From NCBI RefSeq assembly GCF_016786305.1, contig NZ_JADWYV010000010.1: a stretch of 64,000 nucleotides of DNA; one strand, 5' to 3'. The DNA is from Pseudofrankia nepalensis (GTDB taxonomy: Bacteria > Actinomycetota > Actinomycetes > Frankiales > Frankiaceae). Both the position numbers and the translations under genes were made by a program. Below the pieces are notes generated by a model, which worked only from the letters and a program-made list of their open reading frames with translations, had not been told where the DNA came from and did no database searches. Positions 63,183 to 64,000 of this stretch are shown in pieces (position 1 is the first letter of the stretch; each line of letters begins with the position of its first letter).

Positions 63183-64000
63183 TTGCGGACCTCGGCGCTG
63201 GTGGCCGCGCTCGTGACCATGCTGGTGGAAGGCTGCGCGCTGTCCGGTGGTGACCCGGACAGCGGCGCCGACGGGAACTGTGAAACGCCCGGATTCAGTT
63301 CCGAGGAGATTCGGCTGGGTTTTGTCTATCCTGACGGCGGTCCGGCGGCGCCCTCACTGGCGCCCGCTATCAGCGGGTTCATCGCGCGGATCGAGGCGGC
63401 CAACGCGGCCGGTGGCATACACGGTCGCAAGATCGTTCCCATCTGGCGTGACGACGCCAGCTCCCAGGAGCAGAACCATGTGGCCGTGCGGGAGCTGGTC
63501 GAGCGGGAGGACGTCTTCGGGCTTGTCGAGGCGACCATCACCGCCGCTGGCGGCGCCGACTACCTGCTCGAGCGCAACGTCCCGGTGGCGGGGATCGCGG
63601 CCGAGGCCTTCTGGGCGAACCCCCGCTACCGCAACATGTTTGCCTACACATATGTGTTCACCGACGGGCCGTCGGTCTCGACGTTCGGCGACTACGCGAA
63701 GGCGCGGGGCGGTACTCGAGCCGCTGTGATCACAAGCGACATCACCCCGAGCGCGGACGATATCGGCTCGAAGATGGTCAGCAGCCTGGCCGCGGCGGGT
63801 ATCTCGACTGCTCCCGGCACGTTCGTCTACAACCTGGCGATCACCGACCCCGTGCAGTTGGGGCAGAAGCTGCGCGCGGCCCAGGTCGACACCGTGGTCG
63901 CTGTCTTCGCGGGGAATGACCTTGCCGAGGTCATGCGCGGCATCCGGGCGGCCGGCGCGCCGGTGAAGGTCGTTCTCGCGCCCAGTGGCTACGAGCAGAC
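63183..64000 (+). CDS. ABC substrate-binding lipoprotein, cut by the window end
   Basis: An open frame running off the window. From a possible TTG at 63183 it reads a hydrophobic signal (TSALVAALVTMLVEGC) with lipobox VEGC, then a LivJ-like domain: CETPGFSSEEIRLGFVYPDG, FIARIEAANAAGGIHGRKIV, DVFGLVEATITAAGGADYLL and VDTVVAVFAGNDLAEVMRGI. The start is uncertain; a sequence of >270 residues is visible and the C-terminus is missing. Same type as the protein at 44316-45611 but clearly different in sequence. Probably binds an organic acid taken up for catabolism. Confidence 0.82.
   Translation, partial: MRTSALVAALVTMLVEGCALSGGDPDSGADGNCETPGFSSEEIRLGFVYPDGGPAAPSLAPAISGFIARIEAANAAGGIHGRKIVPIWRDDASSQEQNHVAVRELVEREDVFGLVEATITAAGGADYLLERNVPVAGIAAEAFWANPRYRNMFAYTYVFTDGPSVSTFGDYAKARGGTRAAVITSDITPSADDIGSKMVSSLAAAGISTAPGTFVYNLAITDPVQLGQKLRAAQVDTVVAVFAGNDLAEVMRGIRAAGAPVKVVLAPSGYEQ

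Noticed and set aside
1..64000. tRNA, rRNA, CRISPR and riboswitch signals
   Set aside because: I looked for T-loop-like GTTCGAATC blocks, regularly spaced palindromic repeats and known aptamer cores and found none convincing; the only regular repeats encode TPR units or are the 24-bp pair at 28028.

Overview
The window is about 70% GC, with dense genes on both strands and many GTG and TTG starts. It is rich in cytochromes P450, short-chain dehydrogenases (SDR), SnoaL-like proteins, F420/LLM-type flavin oxidoreductases, TetR/IclR/LAL regulators, and multidomain TIR/NB-ARC/WD40/TPR proteins. Together this points to a large-genome soil or plant-associated actinomycete; Frankia/Parafrankia is my best guess, from gene content only. 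I recognised no tRNA, rRNA or CRISPR array. One run of exactly 100 N (32936-33035) shows this is a scaffold of a draft assembly.

Layout. 0.3-3.7 kb: a secreted HNH nuclease, two tandem paralogues of unknown function, and relics of a methyltransferase, an LRV-like protein and a CHAT protease. 3.8-6.7 kb: a probable catabolic operon (F420-dependent nitroreductase-like protein, CYP142-like steroid P450, NDMA-dependent alcohol dehydrogenase) ended by a hairpin and an MFS relic. 7.4-11 kb: AI-2E-type permease, DUF2252 protein, SDR. 11.2-14.4 kb: an SDR/SnoaL/zinc-alcohol-dehydrogenase operon divergent from a TetR gene, with two perfect inverted repeats between them. 14.5-22.3 kb: secreted proteins, a membrane Ser/Thr kinase with a seven-repeat WD40 sensor, an IclR regulator and an LLM oxidoreductase. 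22.7-30.3 kb: small genes (SUKH, DUF4291, nitrilase, RNase HI, uridine-kinase-like, MazG-like, methyltransferase) and an RCC1 relic. 30.4-37.6 kb: an NLR-like TIR-NB-ARC-TPR gene followed by genes of unknown function, one with a phosphoribosyltransferase-like motif. 38.5-41.5 kb: malic enzyme and a phosphotransferase. 41.7-54 kb: two related catabolic loci that share a 312-bp perfect repeat and a large hairpin, the second partly wrecked, followed by an LLM/AttH-like/phosphotransferase/esterase series. 54-58 kb: an Apaf-1-like TIR-NB-ARC-WD40 protein. 58-64 kb: a third P450, a LAL-type LuxR regulator and the start of an ABC substrate-binding lipoprotein.

Two themes stand out. The first is lipid, steroid or xenobiotic catabolism: three P450s, three SDRs, two alcohol dehydrogenases, two LLM enzymes, two branched-chain-type binding proteins and two aminoglycoside-phosphotransferase-fold kinases, each group next to its own regulator. 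The second is eukaryote-like signalling or conflict genes: an STK-WD40 protein, two TIR-NB-ARC proteins with different sensors, a CHAT relic, RCC1 repeats and a SUKH protein.

The window is also full of gene scraps: heads, tails and frameshifted copies of at least a dozen families. This indicates repeated insertion, deletion and recombination between otherwise intact operons.
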